This document shows positions 11,901-23,364 of a DNA stretch of 64,000 nt, piece after piece (positions within the stretch are counted from its first letter, which is position 1; the number at the start of each line of letters is the position of its first letter). The position numbers were made by a program, and so were the translations under genes. This DNA is from Cucumis sativus (lineage: Eukaryota; Streptophyta; Magnoliopsida; Cucurbitales; Cucurbitaceae). The stretch lies in contig NC_026658.2 in the NCBI RefSeq assembly GCF_000004075.3, positions 6,324,001 through 6,388,000 on the forward strand, given 5' to 3'. Under the pieces are notes generated by a model that saw nothing but the letters and a program-made list of their open reading frames with translations, was not told the origin of the DNA and ran no database searches.

Positions 11901-14900
11901 TTTTAGAATTCTGTGCAGCTTTTGGAAAGGTACAAGTGTTTTGGTTTTAATTAATTATTAATCTAAAATTTACTCAATCCTCCAACTGAAAGTCTTTGTT
12001 CAATTTTGAAATAAAATTTTACTGACTCAATCGTGCAGTCTCAGAGTTAGAATAATTAGAATAGTTTTTTTGAGTTAAAATAATAAAACAAGGTATATGT
12101 GTTATTATCTTTTACTGGATGTTCAAATGTTAATCAAATGCCATTGTGCTCAAGTCTTGGGGCTGTGATATTCGATGATTCAGTTATTATATAAAACTTG
12201 AATTTTATTATTGTATGATACCATGAATTGGAAACTAGATTAGCTATGAAATGGGGAAATTGTTAGTTTATTATGAGATCTTCATGTGTTGAGTACGATT
12301 TATTGATTGTGTTGTTTTCTCCAACATTTTATTATTACTATTAAATAAGAAACTCTGAGCGATGGTTAAAGAATCTTAGTAGATAATTTCTATGCATTGA
12401 GCCAGAAAGAAATTCTTTTCCATGTTCAGATTGATAATTATGTGTTATACAAAAGCCTGAAGACATTCAGAATATGAAGTTAAGAAATGATCTCTGCTCG
12501 ATAGTGCATGCAAGCTAGAAAAGAATACAGGCTAATGAGAACAAGAATTCTTAAATTACAAACAACGCAAGGGTTGAAATAAATGCCTGTGTTCTCTTGA
12601 AAATAACATATCATAACACTTTCAGATTACATTATTGACACTTGATTAATGGTCAATCTTAAATCAAGAATTTAAACTCTCTTCTGAGAACACTGCACCT
12701 GCTAGTTTGACTTGAATATAACCCTATTTCTTATCCTCAAAACATAAGTTTCCTCTAGGTCATTTATAGATCATCCATGAGCATAAAATATGAGCGACAA
12801 AATGTTCTTTTCTAGTACTTGTTGAATTCTGTGTACGAGTTCATAGTTTTGTGCCACTGACCGTGTCTGTTGATTTTCTTTTCCTTTGGGATCCTTTTTA
12901 TTCGTGGATAGGCTCTTAATATAAAGAAAGGGTATGCTGAGTCTGTACTCAAAGACCTAATGCGGGAGAGAATTCAGAGAAGATGTCGAGTGCATGATTC
13001 ACTCACTGTTCGATTTCATATTCAACTCTTGTCACTGATATTGAAGGATATGGATGAAGAGTATGGCTATAAGCCGAGACTTTTACTTCTATTATGTGAT
13101 TGGATATATACTCTTTAGTCTTTAATCTTTACTGTCATGTATTCTTAGATCTGCAATCCCTAGTCCCACAAATGACAGAAGCTCATGGTTGCTGGCCCTG
13201 AAGAAATGCATTTCTGCATCCCCATTTAAGTCGAATGATCTGAAACCAGATTACTTTGATGGAGGTGACAATTGTTATGATGACTTAGACTTCTCAAAAA
13301 AGCTCAGACTATTGACTTACCTATGTGATGAGGCTCTCAATACTACGTAAGTAAAGCCATTCAACATGCTATTTGAACAGGTTGAGGTGTTTTGCTTTCC
13401 ACACGTTATTCCCTAGTATTTTTTTTGGCTGATTGTCAAGTTTCATTCTGTTTTCCTTCCAGAAAATTGAGAAGCTGGATTGAACAACAGAATAGTAATT
13501 TTTTGGAGGAACAAAAGGAAGTTAAAGAAAAACTTGCTGCACTGAAGGACAAGGTGACTAGATTGGCAGTGTAGTCTATAAAGCTTGTAAGCAATTTTAG
13601 TCTCATTTGTCTTTGTTTCATAACAGGAGAAACAAGCTAAGCAAAAATTGCAAGATGAATTGGCCAAAGCTCTAATTGCAAAGAATGGCGTTCCCCTTTC
13701 AATTGCAGAGAATGATGCTATTATTTCACAAATAAAAAATGATGTAGCTGAAGCTCAAGCTGAGAGGCTTGCAGCTTTGGAATTGGCATCTAAGAGTATG
13801 CTCTGAAATTATTTTTCTCTTGCTGTCGTCATTATTTGTCTTGTTTAATTAATCTATGTCTGTCGTTTCATCAAAATGAGAAATAAGGACAATCATTTGT
13901 CAACAATTAGGATTTGACTTAAAATGTGTTGCTTGGGTTTAGAAGTGGGCTTCGTGGTAGCTTGGTGCGTCCCTCAGATCATATAGAAATTGTATTCAAA
14001 TTCTTGTATGAGCAAGTAAACAGTCACTAACTTCAAGCTGTTTAATTGATACCAGAATTCTGTTTAGTTGAAATTGAGGTCGTGAATTCTTCTGGCGCAG
14101 ATAGTAAATGAAATAGTTGAAGCAAGATCGGATTTTAATTTTGGGAAATTGAAATTTAAACGTTTTTTTTAGATTGACACAATAGTAAAAAAGGATTTCA
14201 GTCGATAGTGGACTAAAACAAAATTGAAGCTTGGTACGCGGTCTAATATTCTTGAGCGTTCAATTGGTTAACCTTTAGGCAGAGCAGAAATTTGACATCA
14301 CATGTTTCGGTTATGTGGGTGATGTAAAACCATGCTGATGTTGTGGTTTTTAATCTTCGTTCTTTTTTTCTGCCCTTAACATTCTGTATTACCATTATTA
14401 TTATTATTTTGAGGGTGCATGAATCTTATTTGTTTCTGAAGAAAGTATACAGAGATTATTAAATGATTTTTGGTCATTCATCTTTTAATCTGGCGGATTT
14501 TAATAGATTATTGATTTTGTAGGGAGACAAAGATCATATGCTACAAGGACAGTTCCCGTCATGTTGGATGTTAATGGTCGTGTATTTTGGAAATTAAGAG
14601 GCTTTGCTTGTGAAGGGAATATTCTGCTGCAAGGTTAATTTTGAATATGTCGTGATTTCAGCAGGATCCCTGAATTATCACTTTTGATCTTTTCTTTTTT
14701 GTTTCAAAAAATATTTTTAATTGTTAGATATGGAAAGCTGGGGATCAGATAATCCAAGCGAAAAGTGGTTGATATATAAAGACGAGCAGAAACAAGAGAT
14801 AGAAAAATACATTTCTTCTTTAACGTGAGTATTACTTTCCAACTTATATTTGTTATGACACTTGTTAGTTTAGAACTTGTTTGGTAATGTTCCTATAAGC

Positions 14901-15566
14901 GTTTGGTAATGTTCCTATAAGCGTTTGGTAACTATCCTTATTTCTCTTCCTGTAAAATATAAATAAAATAAAATGCATATAAATATGAAAATAAATATAA
15001 TATATAAGTTGTTGATATTTTATTTGAAAAACTTATTTTCTCGTAAATTATTTTCCATTTTTAATTTAAAAGTTCGGGGAATATAAAAACAAAAAATTGT
15101 TACATATTTCTGTTTTTTCCTTCAATTAAAAAGAAAAATAAGTAGTTTTTCGGCTCAATATTGATGCTAAATAAATAGTATTTTAACGTTTCTAGATTTC
15201 TCGGAGATTATGCACAAATATCTCAAATATTCTGTAACAATACTTTCTTTTGTATTGTTTTCTCCCATCTTTTGTATTAATTTCTTCTACACTTCATGAC
15301 TATTGAGATTATGCTGTTCTGGATTTCCGATGTTAATTACCCTTGCCATTTGCTGCAAGAAATATGCTTTTCCGTGCCCATCGAGCTACCGAGTATAGTA
15401 ATATGCAGAGTATTTAACTCCAAAATCTTTTATGTTTTGCTACTCCAAATGTTTTGTTTTGTTTTTAATTGTGCCCTTGAATCAATTCAGGTTTAAGAGG
15501 CCTAAGTTAGTGGAAAAAGTTCAGACACTTCCAGGTGGAGGTAGTGAGACAGCTTCAGCATGTTGA
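5993..15566 (+). CDS. zf-4CXXC_R1 (CDCA7/R1-type) nuclear protein with DDT-like region
   Basis: Twelve coding exons: 5993-6118, 6212-6309, 6409-6495, 6618-6786, 11216-11929, 12912-13060, 13149-13346, 13463-13553, 13627-13795, 14523-14633, 14728-14824, 15491-15566. All junctions are GT-AG and the joined frame stays open for 694 codons. Residues about 38-130 form the cysteine-rich zf-4CXXC_R1 domain: CHQC, then [11 protein letters not shown], then [20 protein letters not shown]. Residues about 160-365 are charged, Lys/Ser-rich and probably disordered. Residues about 368-447 look like a DDT helical region ([17 protein letters not shown]). A Lys/Glu-rich coiled coil covers about 523-600 and a WHIM-like segment ([10 protein letters not shown]) about 605-670. 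The family includes vertebrate CDCA7, partner of the HELLS remodeller, and plant homologues linked to DNA methylation; a chromatin role here is inference from family. The ATG is the first in frame and the domain follows promptly. Intron 4 is unusually long (4.4 kb) and full of transposon debris. Confidence 0.88.
7265..7390 (+). pseudogene. LINE reverse transcriptase 3' fragment in intron 4
   Basis: Translation gives [19 protein letters not shown] followed by [14 protein letters not shown], the extreme C-terminal pattern of plant L1-type LINE ORF2 (a zf-RVT-type tail). The same pattern occurs in the better-preserved LINE at 9.4-10.2 kb. No other LINE parts are recognisable around it. Confidence 0.55.
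8977..9427 (-). pseudogene. gypsy integrase C-terminal fragment
   Basis: Minus-strand translation gives [26 protein letters not shown], then after a frame change [20 protein letters not shown] and [17 protein letters not shown]. This is the C-terminal integrase/GPF-type tail of Ty3/gypsy polyproteins. A purine run (AAAAGGGGGAGGATA) at 8981-8995 fits the polypurine tract, and a 3' LTR would then start about 8976 and run toward 8.2 kb. It is inside intron 4 of the zf-4CXXC_R1 gene, antisense to it. The integrase core of what seems the same element lies at 10505-10735, beyond an inserted LINE. Confidence 0.75.
9428..10162 (+). mobile_element. 5'-truncated LINE with target-site duplication
   Basis: The plus strand encodes a decayed zf-RVT-type ORF2 tail: [58 protein letters not shown], later [16 protein letters not shown], with several stops and frame changes. 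It ends in a short A-rich tail (TATAAAAAA). Flanks are near-identical: ATCAAGGCATGGGCAT at 9412-9427 and ATCAAGCCATGGGTCAT at 10163-10179, which I read as the target-site duplication. The copy is 5'-truncated, as is usual for LINEs, and it interrupts the gypsy integrase remnant on the other strand. Confidence 0.75.
10505..10735 (-). pseudogene. gypsy integrase core fragment
   Basis: Minus-strand translation reads [20 protein letters not shown], then [12 protein letters not shown] and, after a shift, the remnant of the STTYHPQTDGQT-like signature of rve integrases. Small deletions have removed the usual Arg-Asp of SDRD. Residue order places it upstream of the fragment at 8977-9427, so both probably derive from one insertion. 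Confidence 0.7.
10522..10567. repeat. 23-bp tandem duplication in integrase remnant
   Basis: GGTTTGACCATCTGTTCAAG plus GAT (23 bp) occurs at 10522-10544 and again at 10545-10567 without a mismatch. It duplicates the codons for the TDGQT signature, so the copy is clearly non-functional. Confidence 0.9.
14879..14931. repeat. 22-bp tandem repeat in intron 11
   Basis: GTTTGGTAATGTTCCTATAA plus GC occurs at 14879-14900 and 14901-14922, with a partial third unit after it. It lies in the last intron of the zf-4CXXC_R1 gene. Confidence 0.85.
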
Positions 15567-15959
15567 GGTTTGCCATCTCTGAGCCAAAAGATTAGTAGTC
15601 ATGTCACTAAGCTTTGGTTTTGTGGAGCAAATTGCCAAAACAAATGATTTAAAAGATCTATTTTTCAATGTGCTTCTCTTCTAGATGGAAAATCCATATC
15701 CCTTTATTTTGTAACATCTCAAGAGAAGCAATTCACTGCTATTTTAACAGAAGAGGAAAAAAAGGGAAAAAAAGGATAGCCTCAGCTGATTCTGTGTTTG
15801 TGTATTTGTACACTTGAAAATGCTTCATAGCAATTCACTTGTTCCCTTTCTACTTTTATTATCATTATTATGTACCCTTCTTTTATATGTTTAGCACACA
15901 TTCAAGCCAACTACCTGTTTGTAATATGATGTGCAACCAAATAAGAGATTCCGTGAAAT

Positions 15960-17660
15960 TAGATCAAAGATTTAGGATGTTGAACAAAATAGTACATTGA
16001 GAGCAACGACAAAATAGTTGTGATCAACTGGGATGCAAATCCTGTTGTTAGTTGCTCTTGAAGGTCAACACAGTTCCTCTACTTAGATGTGCACTTGTTC
16101 GAACAAGGAATAGAAATAAAAGGAAAATGTTTAGAACAATAGTAGAGAGTTAGAATAGGGAGATGATGCACAGATTCTTTTGGATGCCAAATGATAGATG
16201 AACTGGAACAAGGATAAAAAGAAATTCAAATAATTAATTGTTTTTTATATTAAAATTGTCTCGAGCACCTGCTTGCTTGTCTTGAGACGTGACGTGCTGT
16301 CAGATGAAATCGTTTGTCTCCTAAACAAACTCAACTAACACATGACATGGAAATGTGTAATAATCAACAACATAAGTCTTTTAACTTGAAATACTTTAAA
16401 CCGTGTGATCCATATGAAATCTTTATAAATTGTATCATGAACAATGAACAAAACATGAAGATATAAGTATTTGAACAACCACAATTCTATTATAAAACAA
16501 AACAAGTTGGCCTGACAAGAGTATATTCAGCACGCGAAGATCCACAATATGTACCTGAAAAGTGGGAAAACATTTTGAAAAAGTAAGTCGAAAGATTTAG
16601 TGAGCAACGGTTTTATAAAACAAGTTTCCATGAACATTTTAGTATAAAATCAGAGCTTGAATACATTTATCAATAAATAGTGATAACATGAAGCTTGAAA
16701 CATTTGCATAACTTTCTTAAGATAGTCCTTCATAGTCATAGACAGTATCCTTTCGTCCGAAGATGGGACAGTCGATGAGTAACTAACCCTTCTTTTTTAA
16801 GTCATAAAATTATACCATTTTTGATGGCCTATAATTAAAAATAGGTTAATCAACCGTACCATTAGTATGAAGTTAACCACATATATACAATAGGTCTCAT
16901 GAAATATTTGAGCATGGATAAAAACATTTAAAAACATGAAATATTTCCTTGAAAGCTTTGAAACATTTCCTTGAATTCATTAAATCATAATGTAGCTTGA
17001 AAACATCATTTCAGTAAACATTTATGAAAAGCATGGTTTGTATAAGAACTTGAAATCATGTTTATCAAACCATTTTACGAGCTATTGCTTGTAAAGCCTG
17101 AAAACTTGTTTAACAATAACATTTAGAAATCAATGTGTTACCCACAAGTTATTGCTTGTAAAGCATGAAATCATGATGTTACACACAATCACTTGAATAT
17201 AGCCTTGTTCTCCAGAATTTCTCCTAATCCTCTTTGTCTTGAAAATTCATATTTTATCCTTAATTAATTCCTTGAACATGAAAATATTCAAAAGTTTCTT
17301 TAAAAATCTAAAAAAAAATATCATAACAGCCCAAAACAACTCGAAAACAACCCAACGGTGCCCATTGACATGATGAGTGAGGCTGGCTGCCTGCTAACCT
17401 TACTGAGGTGGGGCATGTGCCACGTGCTAACCTTGCAATGGGGTTGCCACGTGTGTGCTTATCGCCTACCCAGTGCCCCTCGCGTGCATGGCACACACGT
17501 TGGTGCTCCCTGGCCCGCATACCATGTGTCGTGCTAACCTCTTAAGGCAGGGTCATTTGACCAACCTGAGCGCATGCATTGCGACTCGGCTGTGCCATGA
17601 ACTTTGTCATGTGCGTGCAATCTGACCTAAAGTAACCTCTACGACCAAAATGCATGCTCA
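15960..17660 (-). repeat. gypsy-type LTR-like repeat, minus copy
   Basis: Non-coding sequence resembling, in reverse, the repeat at 25.76-27.69 kb: both have a GC-richer block of GTGCC, GCTAACCTTGCAA and GCACG words next to CATGTCAATG and a GGGATG/GGGCTG-TTTTTTT stretch, followed by an AT-rich tail. The block at 17330-17600 stands out from the AT-rich surroundings. The short open frame on the minus strand at 17308-17520 is an artefact of this composition. Borders are approximate. Confidence 0.5.
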
Positions 17661-17769
17661 TCTCGCCCATACATGCATGATTCACTGCCACTACCTAGAA
17701 CATTGTTTTACCTCCTGAATCATGACTCATCTTTGAAAAATCATAACTTAAAATCCATAACTATTTTGA

Positions 17770-19489
17770 CAAAACTTCTTTCTACAAAATATCGTGTGGA
17801 CGAACACGTCATTGAGTGTAGGAAAGAAGTTGATCCTACAATAGTGGAAAGACCAAATGTTCTTCATGTCGCAGAAAATGTAATAAACAATGAAGAGATG
17901 ACGAACAATCATCACATCAAAGTGGGTCAAACGATGATCAATAACAATATTTTTTTTACGTATACCCACGTTTAGTCAGTTTTCTATACATTAATTACGT
18001 TGTGATGCTCACATTTGTTTAACGTTTGTTGATTTTTATATTTACAGAAATATAGTTTAACTTTTTGAGTAGTACGCATGAGAAAAACTATTTCCTTAAT
18101 CTAGACGCATTGGATAACGTGGGTGGTTCGTCGTCAGTAGGCAACACTTCAGGTTTTTAATACCTAGCATTTTCAATATAATCTCTCTCAATTGTCTTTA
18201 AGTTATGCTTATTGTATCTAATAACGATCATTTTCAGTAGATCCCTCTCATCTGGCTCCTACTCCACTGCGACGAGAGTATGATGACATTCTCAAAACAT
18301 AGATGTCGAGCGGTATATACAGCAGAATGTGAGAATTTCCATTTCAATGCCCTCTAGAGGGGACAGACCTGTCTTGGTACACGCCCCTCATTTCAGTTGC
18401 ATAATTGATGTGTTGACACGAGACACATTTCTTATTCAGATCCTGAAGTGGGCAGATGTACCACAAGAGTACATCAAGGTCGTCAAAGACGGCCTAATAG
18501 TAAGTTTGTAAATTCATAAACATTTATATATGTTTTTATTCCCTATAAAAGCTATACTAACTAGAAACATATTTCTTTTGTAATAATTTTTCGTGTTTGG
18601 TTTAAACGATCTAGCACTTAATCGGTTTGTTGAATATCAAATGCTCACCGTGTGGAAGGAATTCAAGACAAGTAACCATCGACAATTTAAGAAATTTGGC
18701 AGTCCTAAAGAAGTACGAGCAAACCCACCTCGGAGATTGGTCAATCAAGTGGAAGATTGGCACTCTCTCTTTAACTACTACATCTCTCGACAGTTTTAGA
18801 TGATTTATATAGTTTTACGTTGAAATTGATTAACATTTATTTATTTAATTTGTTTGAAAGTATAACGTTTTGATCATCATCATTTTTGAAATGTATGAGC
18901 GATCAAATGTGTGCAAGGTTGTTAGGGTGCAATAGTCTTACAATCATAGGAGCGACACAAAGTTGTTTCTTTAGAGACAAATAGAGCTCAGTGAACAACA
19001 CGGTCGTTCAATGGACCGTGTCGAGCTATTCAGAGATACGCACGTCGGTAATAGTGGTGAGTTCATTTCACCAGCAGTAGATGACGCTTTTGTAAGTTTA
19101 AGAAAACTTTATGTTTTGTTATACTTTCAATTCTGTTTTTAAGTTTGATCATCTCTCAAATTTAATTATAAGCTTTTATTGTACAAAATTAAATGGTGGA
19201 ACTTCAGTCTTAGCCCGTCCCAGAGGGTTCTCAACCACTAATTGAGAACGAGATATGTGAGACAGTTTTGGGTAGACGACCTGACTACTCAAAAGGTCTT
19301 GGTTGGGCCCAAAACCCAAGTTTAGGATTGGTACTTCATCTTCTTCTTCCGCTATGTATGACCACCAATCACACATAGCGGAGGTTCCTGCTGGCATCAT
19401 CCACGATGTCGCGGTAACCTTTCTCAACGTAGGTGAGGGTTTTCGACGATGTATTGCTGCTATGGGAAAAAAACTTATTTCTTGTAGTG
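17770..19489 (+). pseudogene. CACTA (En/Spm) transposase_24-type pseudogene
   Basis: Successive open pieces keep the order of a plant Ptta/En/Spm protein: DEHVIECRKEVDPTIVERP (17.8 kb), LDALDNVGGSSSVGNTSG (18.1 kb), ILKWADVPQEYIKVVKDGL (18.45 kb), LALNRFVEYQMLT with HRQFKKFGSPKEVRANPPR and EDWHSLFNYYISRQF (18.6-18.8 kb), then QPLIENEICETVLGRRPDYS (19.2 kb). Stops and frame changes separate them, so it is dead. The right end, 19474-19489, reads CACTACAAGAAATAAG on the minus strand, the classic CACTA terminal inverted repeat. No left repeat was found; a gypsy-like LTR abuts that side. Confidence 0.72.
19471..19489 (-). repeat. CACTA terminal inverted repeat (right end)
   Basis: Minus-strand CACTACAAGAAATAAG matches the canonical plant CACTA terminus. 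The base after it (19490) begins sequence that joins the copia integrase pseudogene within two bases. Confidence 0.7.
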
Positions 19490-19490
19490 A

Positions 19491-21598
19491 AAACACATTC
19501 ATACGCTTTATTGGCTAATTTTCTTCTCTTTGGATCAGGTATTCTAACATAGGCTAGATAGCCTCGAGTTCTAAGATAAGACATGTTTGGTGTTTTATTC
19601 TTAAGGACTTCGTATGGTAAGATTTATTGTTTGATTTAAGAATCCTATTAAGAACATAATTAATAGTCTTAATTATTTCACCCCAGCAAGATGGTGCTGC
19701 TCCCGATTCAAGTAAGATAGTAACTACTAACTTCGTTAGTGTTTTATTCTTTCTTTATGCTTTTCCATTCATTTCAGGAGAATAAGGTGCAGTAGTTTTG
19801 TGTATTATTCCTTTTGAGTTATAAAACTCATTGAAGGCAACTGAATCATATTCAGTTCCTCTATCACTACGAAATCTCTTAATTCTTTTGTTAAACTAAT
19901 TCTCTATTTCAGTTATATACAACTTGAACATGTCAAAGGCATCATTTTTATTTTTAAGCAGATAAATAAAAGTGTAGTTGGAACGACCATCTATAAAAGT
20001 TATTACATACCTTTTACTGTTCTTAGTTAATGTGTCATCAAATTCACATAAGTTAGAGTGTATTAATTCTAAAGGCTCTGCTACTCTAGTTACAGACTTA
20101 TGCAAAGTTTTTGTTATCCTATTGACTACAATATGCATATTTCTCAAATTCATGCATAGATAACTTCGGTATAAGATTTAACCTACTCATGTTGCCAATT
20201 AGTCTCTTATTAACATGAAAAAATCTAGTATGTAAAAAATTAAAAGAAGACAACATGTAAGCAAAAGTTAAATTCATTCGTTTATAAATTTAGTTTAAAC
20301 ATGCCTTCTATCGCGTAGCCCTTTTCCACAAAAACATTGTTTTTAGTTAAAGTAAATAAATTTGACCCTATAGTTTGCGAGAAGCCAGCTTTGTTGAGAA
20401 AATATCCAGAGACTAAATTCTTTCGAATTTCAAGCGTGCGAAGAACTTCCTTCTACACAAGTGTTTTGCCAGTTGTGAATTTCAGTTCTACTTCTCTAAC
20501 GCCTGCTACCTTAATTGTGTGCTTATCTCCTAAAAAGATATTCTTATCCTTTATCTCGTTATAATTTCTAAATAAACTAAGGTTATGACAGACATGGCGA
20601 GATGCACCTGTGTCTAGCCACCAACCTTCGGTCCCTCTAATGACATTAACTTCAAAAATCATAGCTACATATTCATCTTCTACCAGGTTCGCCTGCGCAG
20701 CAGAACACTTCCTATTTCTACAATTTTTAGCTAAGTTTTCAGGCTTATTACAATTGTAGCAAACAATTTGTACCGTACTTCTGGATTGGGGTCTTTGCAA
20801 GTTGTTTTGCTTGTTGAATTCGCATTTCATTTGATTTCCTTTAGGCTTCAAATCTGGTTTCAACACTGTGTTTGACTTCTTTCTAGGAATTGCGTTCACC
20901 TCTTCTTTTTGGTCATGTCATCTTGCCTCTTCCTCAATCCTTAATCATGTGATGAGGCTTTCCAACGAGAACTCCTTGGTTTTGTGCCTTAGAGTATTTT
21001 TTAAATCCTTCCATAGATGAGGTAATTTATTAATAATAACCGCAACTTGAAATTGATCATCAAGCGACATACCTTCGCTTATGATCTCATGTGCTATCTT
21101 TTAAATCTAATGCCATTGAGCCTCCACTGATCTGTCATCAGTCATTTGATAACGCAAGTATCGGCTTACCACATACTTCTTAGATCCATCTTTCTCAGTG
21201 TCATACTTCTTAGATCTATCTTTCTCAGTGTCATACTTCTTTTGTAACACACCCCAAACTTCTTTCGCAGTAGACATTGTGCTGTAATAATCATACAACT
21301 CATCAGTAAGACCATTAAGTATTAAATTCTTACACATAAAATTGGTTTCTGACCACGCGGTATGAGTTTTGACATGCTCCTCAGTTCGATTGGACTCTAG
21401 GATTTTTGGTCCTTTAGAGGTACATGCGGTAGCCACCTTCTTCAAAGTAAGAAAAAACATATTTTGTTTCCACCTCTTAAAATTTGCTCCTTCAAAATGA
21501 AAAGGACGGTTGAGGTCAGAGGAACTCAAATCACCTTGGAATGATCCGGCCATCACAGCAGATTGATATGTCTTAAAATTGTTGTTGCAGTTCGCCAT
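19491..21598 (-). pseudogene. Ty1/copia gag-protease-integrase pseudogene
   Basis: From 21598 leftward: gag (starts MANCNNNFKTYQSAVMAG; later FKRWKQNMFFLTLKKVATAC, ILNGLTDELYDYYSTM), a zinc knuckle CYNCNKPENLAKNCRNRKC with an Asn-Leu in place of the usual Gly-His, protease with intact WWLDTGASRHVC, and integrase pieces (YVITFIDGRSNYTFIYLLKN; SYLRTRGYLAYVRIPDPKRR). There are frame breaks between blocks. The coding ends at KAYECVF at 19491, exactly at the CACTA end; reverse transcriptase and RNase H are absent from the window. A near-perfect 30-bp duplication in gag (KKYDTEKDRS/KKYDTEKDGS) lies at about 21180-21240. Confidence 0.82.
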
Positions 21599-21639
21599 TT
21601 ATCTCACTTAAGGTACCGTTTCTTGCATAGTCAAGTCAC

Positions 21640-22184
21640 GCATTGATTATCTCGCCAAGTGGACAAAACACCTAGTGGTCAGAACGCAAAGCTAGAAAAC
21701 AAAGATGGGTTAAGAAATGGTTGAGTTGCGGATCACGCTCTCTATAAGACGTTTCGCGACTCTGCTCCTTTATGCAAACAGAATTATTGCCTCGCCGTGT
21801 CCAGGATAAAATAGCTTTTGCTCTTCAATTGATTTTGCATAAAAATCAATTAGAATCTCAACACTCAGATAAACACTTAAAATTTCTCGATAAACTCAAA
21901 AGAATAAGTTTTAGAGAGAGCTTTCTTACTTATGAAAATATCTCCTGCATCTTATGAAAGAATGAAGGAAATGTATATATAGTATGAGGGAATTGATAGA
22001 TCGTTGGAAATTAATTTGTAACATTTTTATTTATGGAGGAGTGATGTTGACTTATTAAATACAAAATAGTAATAACACGTGTGATTCTTTTTAATCATGT
22101 GATAAAGATCATGACTTTAATATGTCTCATCATGTCTGACCATCTCATCTGGTATGTCAACTAATGCAATGAGATGTTCTAACA
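21640..22184 (-). repeat. probable 5' LTR of the copia pseudogene
   Basis: On the minus strand a TGTTAGAACATCTC start at 22184 is followed by a TATA-like ACTATATATACATT near 21976-21990 and transcript-like sequence toward the gag ATG at 21598. I could not find a clear primer-binding site, so the inner border is a guess. Confidence 0.35.
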
Positions 22185-22864
22185 TTCCGCGTAGCTATCT
22201 CGCATAGCTCATGTTATCGAATAGTCATGATCAATATTACATAGTTAAAAACTAAAACAGGAAAGACTCTCAAGTTTTCATTCTCATAGTGTTTGAACAT
22301 ATCTATCGCATAGCTTAGTCTTCTCGCATCTCTCAAGAATTAGCTTTTAAAACACGTTTGAATCATAGCTATACCGCATAACTTGTTTTTCTTGCTTAAA
22401 GAATTTTTCATTCAACAAAAAACATAAAATCAAATAATAAATATTTTTTTGTCGATAATCATTAATTTTATTTTGAGTGCTAACAAATTACATGACCTCA
22501 ACGAAAACTCAATAAATAAAGAAGTTTCTACTCATTTTGAATGTTCAATAAGTACAAAAGTTAATTAGAGAGAACTCCACAAACTATTAGAAGACTTTCT
22601 AAGCTCCTAAACGTCAAACACCCGTATGCTATTTTAATTTGAAAGCTAGGGTAAACAATAATTTAATTGTCGAAACTATTGTATGATTTACTTTAACAAG
22701 AAGAAGTAAATTTAGACATTTAATTGAAAATATAAGGACTCATTCTAAAGTTGAGATCAAAGTAGTATGTTTGGGTGAAAGAAAATATGGGTTGAGATAG
22801 GATAAGAAGATAGATAAGGTGACTTTTTTTTTTCTTTAAACTTTGATTTGGTTTAAAAAAAGAG

Positions 22865-22970
22865 ACATTTTAAAAAATAGCAAAATAAATCAAAATATTT
22901 ACATTTATAGTAGAATTTACTATAGATTATAAATATTTCGTAAAATTTACTATTTTTAAAAAATTTCCTT
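22865..22970. mobile_element. short MITE-like inverted repeat
   Basis: Left end TTTTAAAAAATAGCAAAAT, right end reversed AATTTTTTAAAAATAGTAAA. About 100 bp, non-coding, 400 bp upstream of the zinc-finger gene. It resembles the element at 5.28 kb in style. Confidence 0.4.
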
Positions 22971-23364
22971 AAAAGAATTTAATACAATATTAAACTAGAA
23001 GGTATTTTTCTTTTCTTGAAAAAGGAAAAAGGAAAAAGAAAAAGAAAGAGAAGTGGAGTGGAGAGGAGAGGGACTTAGAGCATAGTGCACAATGCAACAC
23101 TTCGGTAGATGCTTGCTTCCATTTTAGTTTTCATGCAAACCATTTTTCATTTCTTAAACTCACTGTTTTTCTTTCATAATCGCAAACCATTTTTCATTTC
23201 AACCATTCATCTTTCGCAATTCAAGATCCATTGAAATAAACTCTGCCTCTCAACTTCATTCTACATCTGAATGTCGTCGATCTTCCCATTTCCCTTCAAA
23301 ATCCCTCGATTTATTATCTGGGTTTCTCTTTTTTCTCTCTCGACACGTTACTCAAAATCAATCA

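Noticed and set aside
17308..17520. 70-codon minus-strand Arg/His-rich frame
   Set aside because: Falls in the GC-rich part of an LTR-like repeat; a similar frame arises in the reverse copy near 26.9-27.1 kb.
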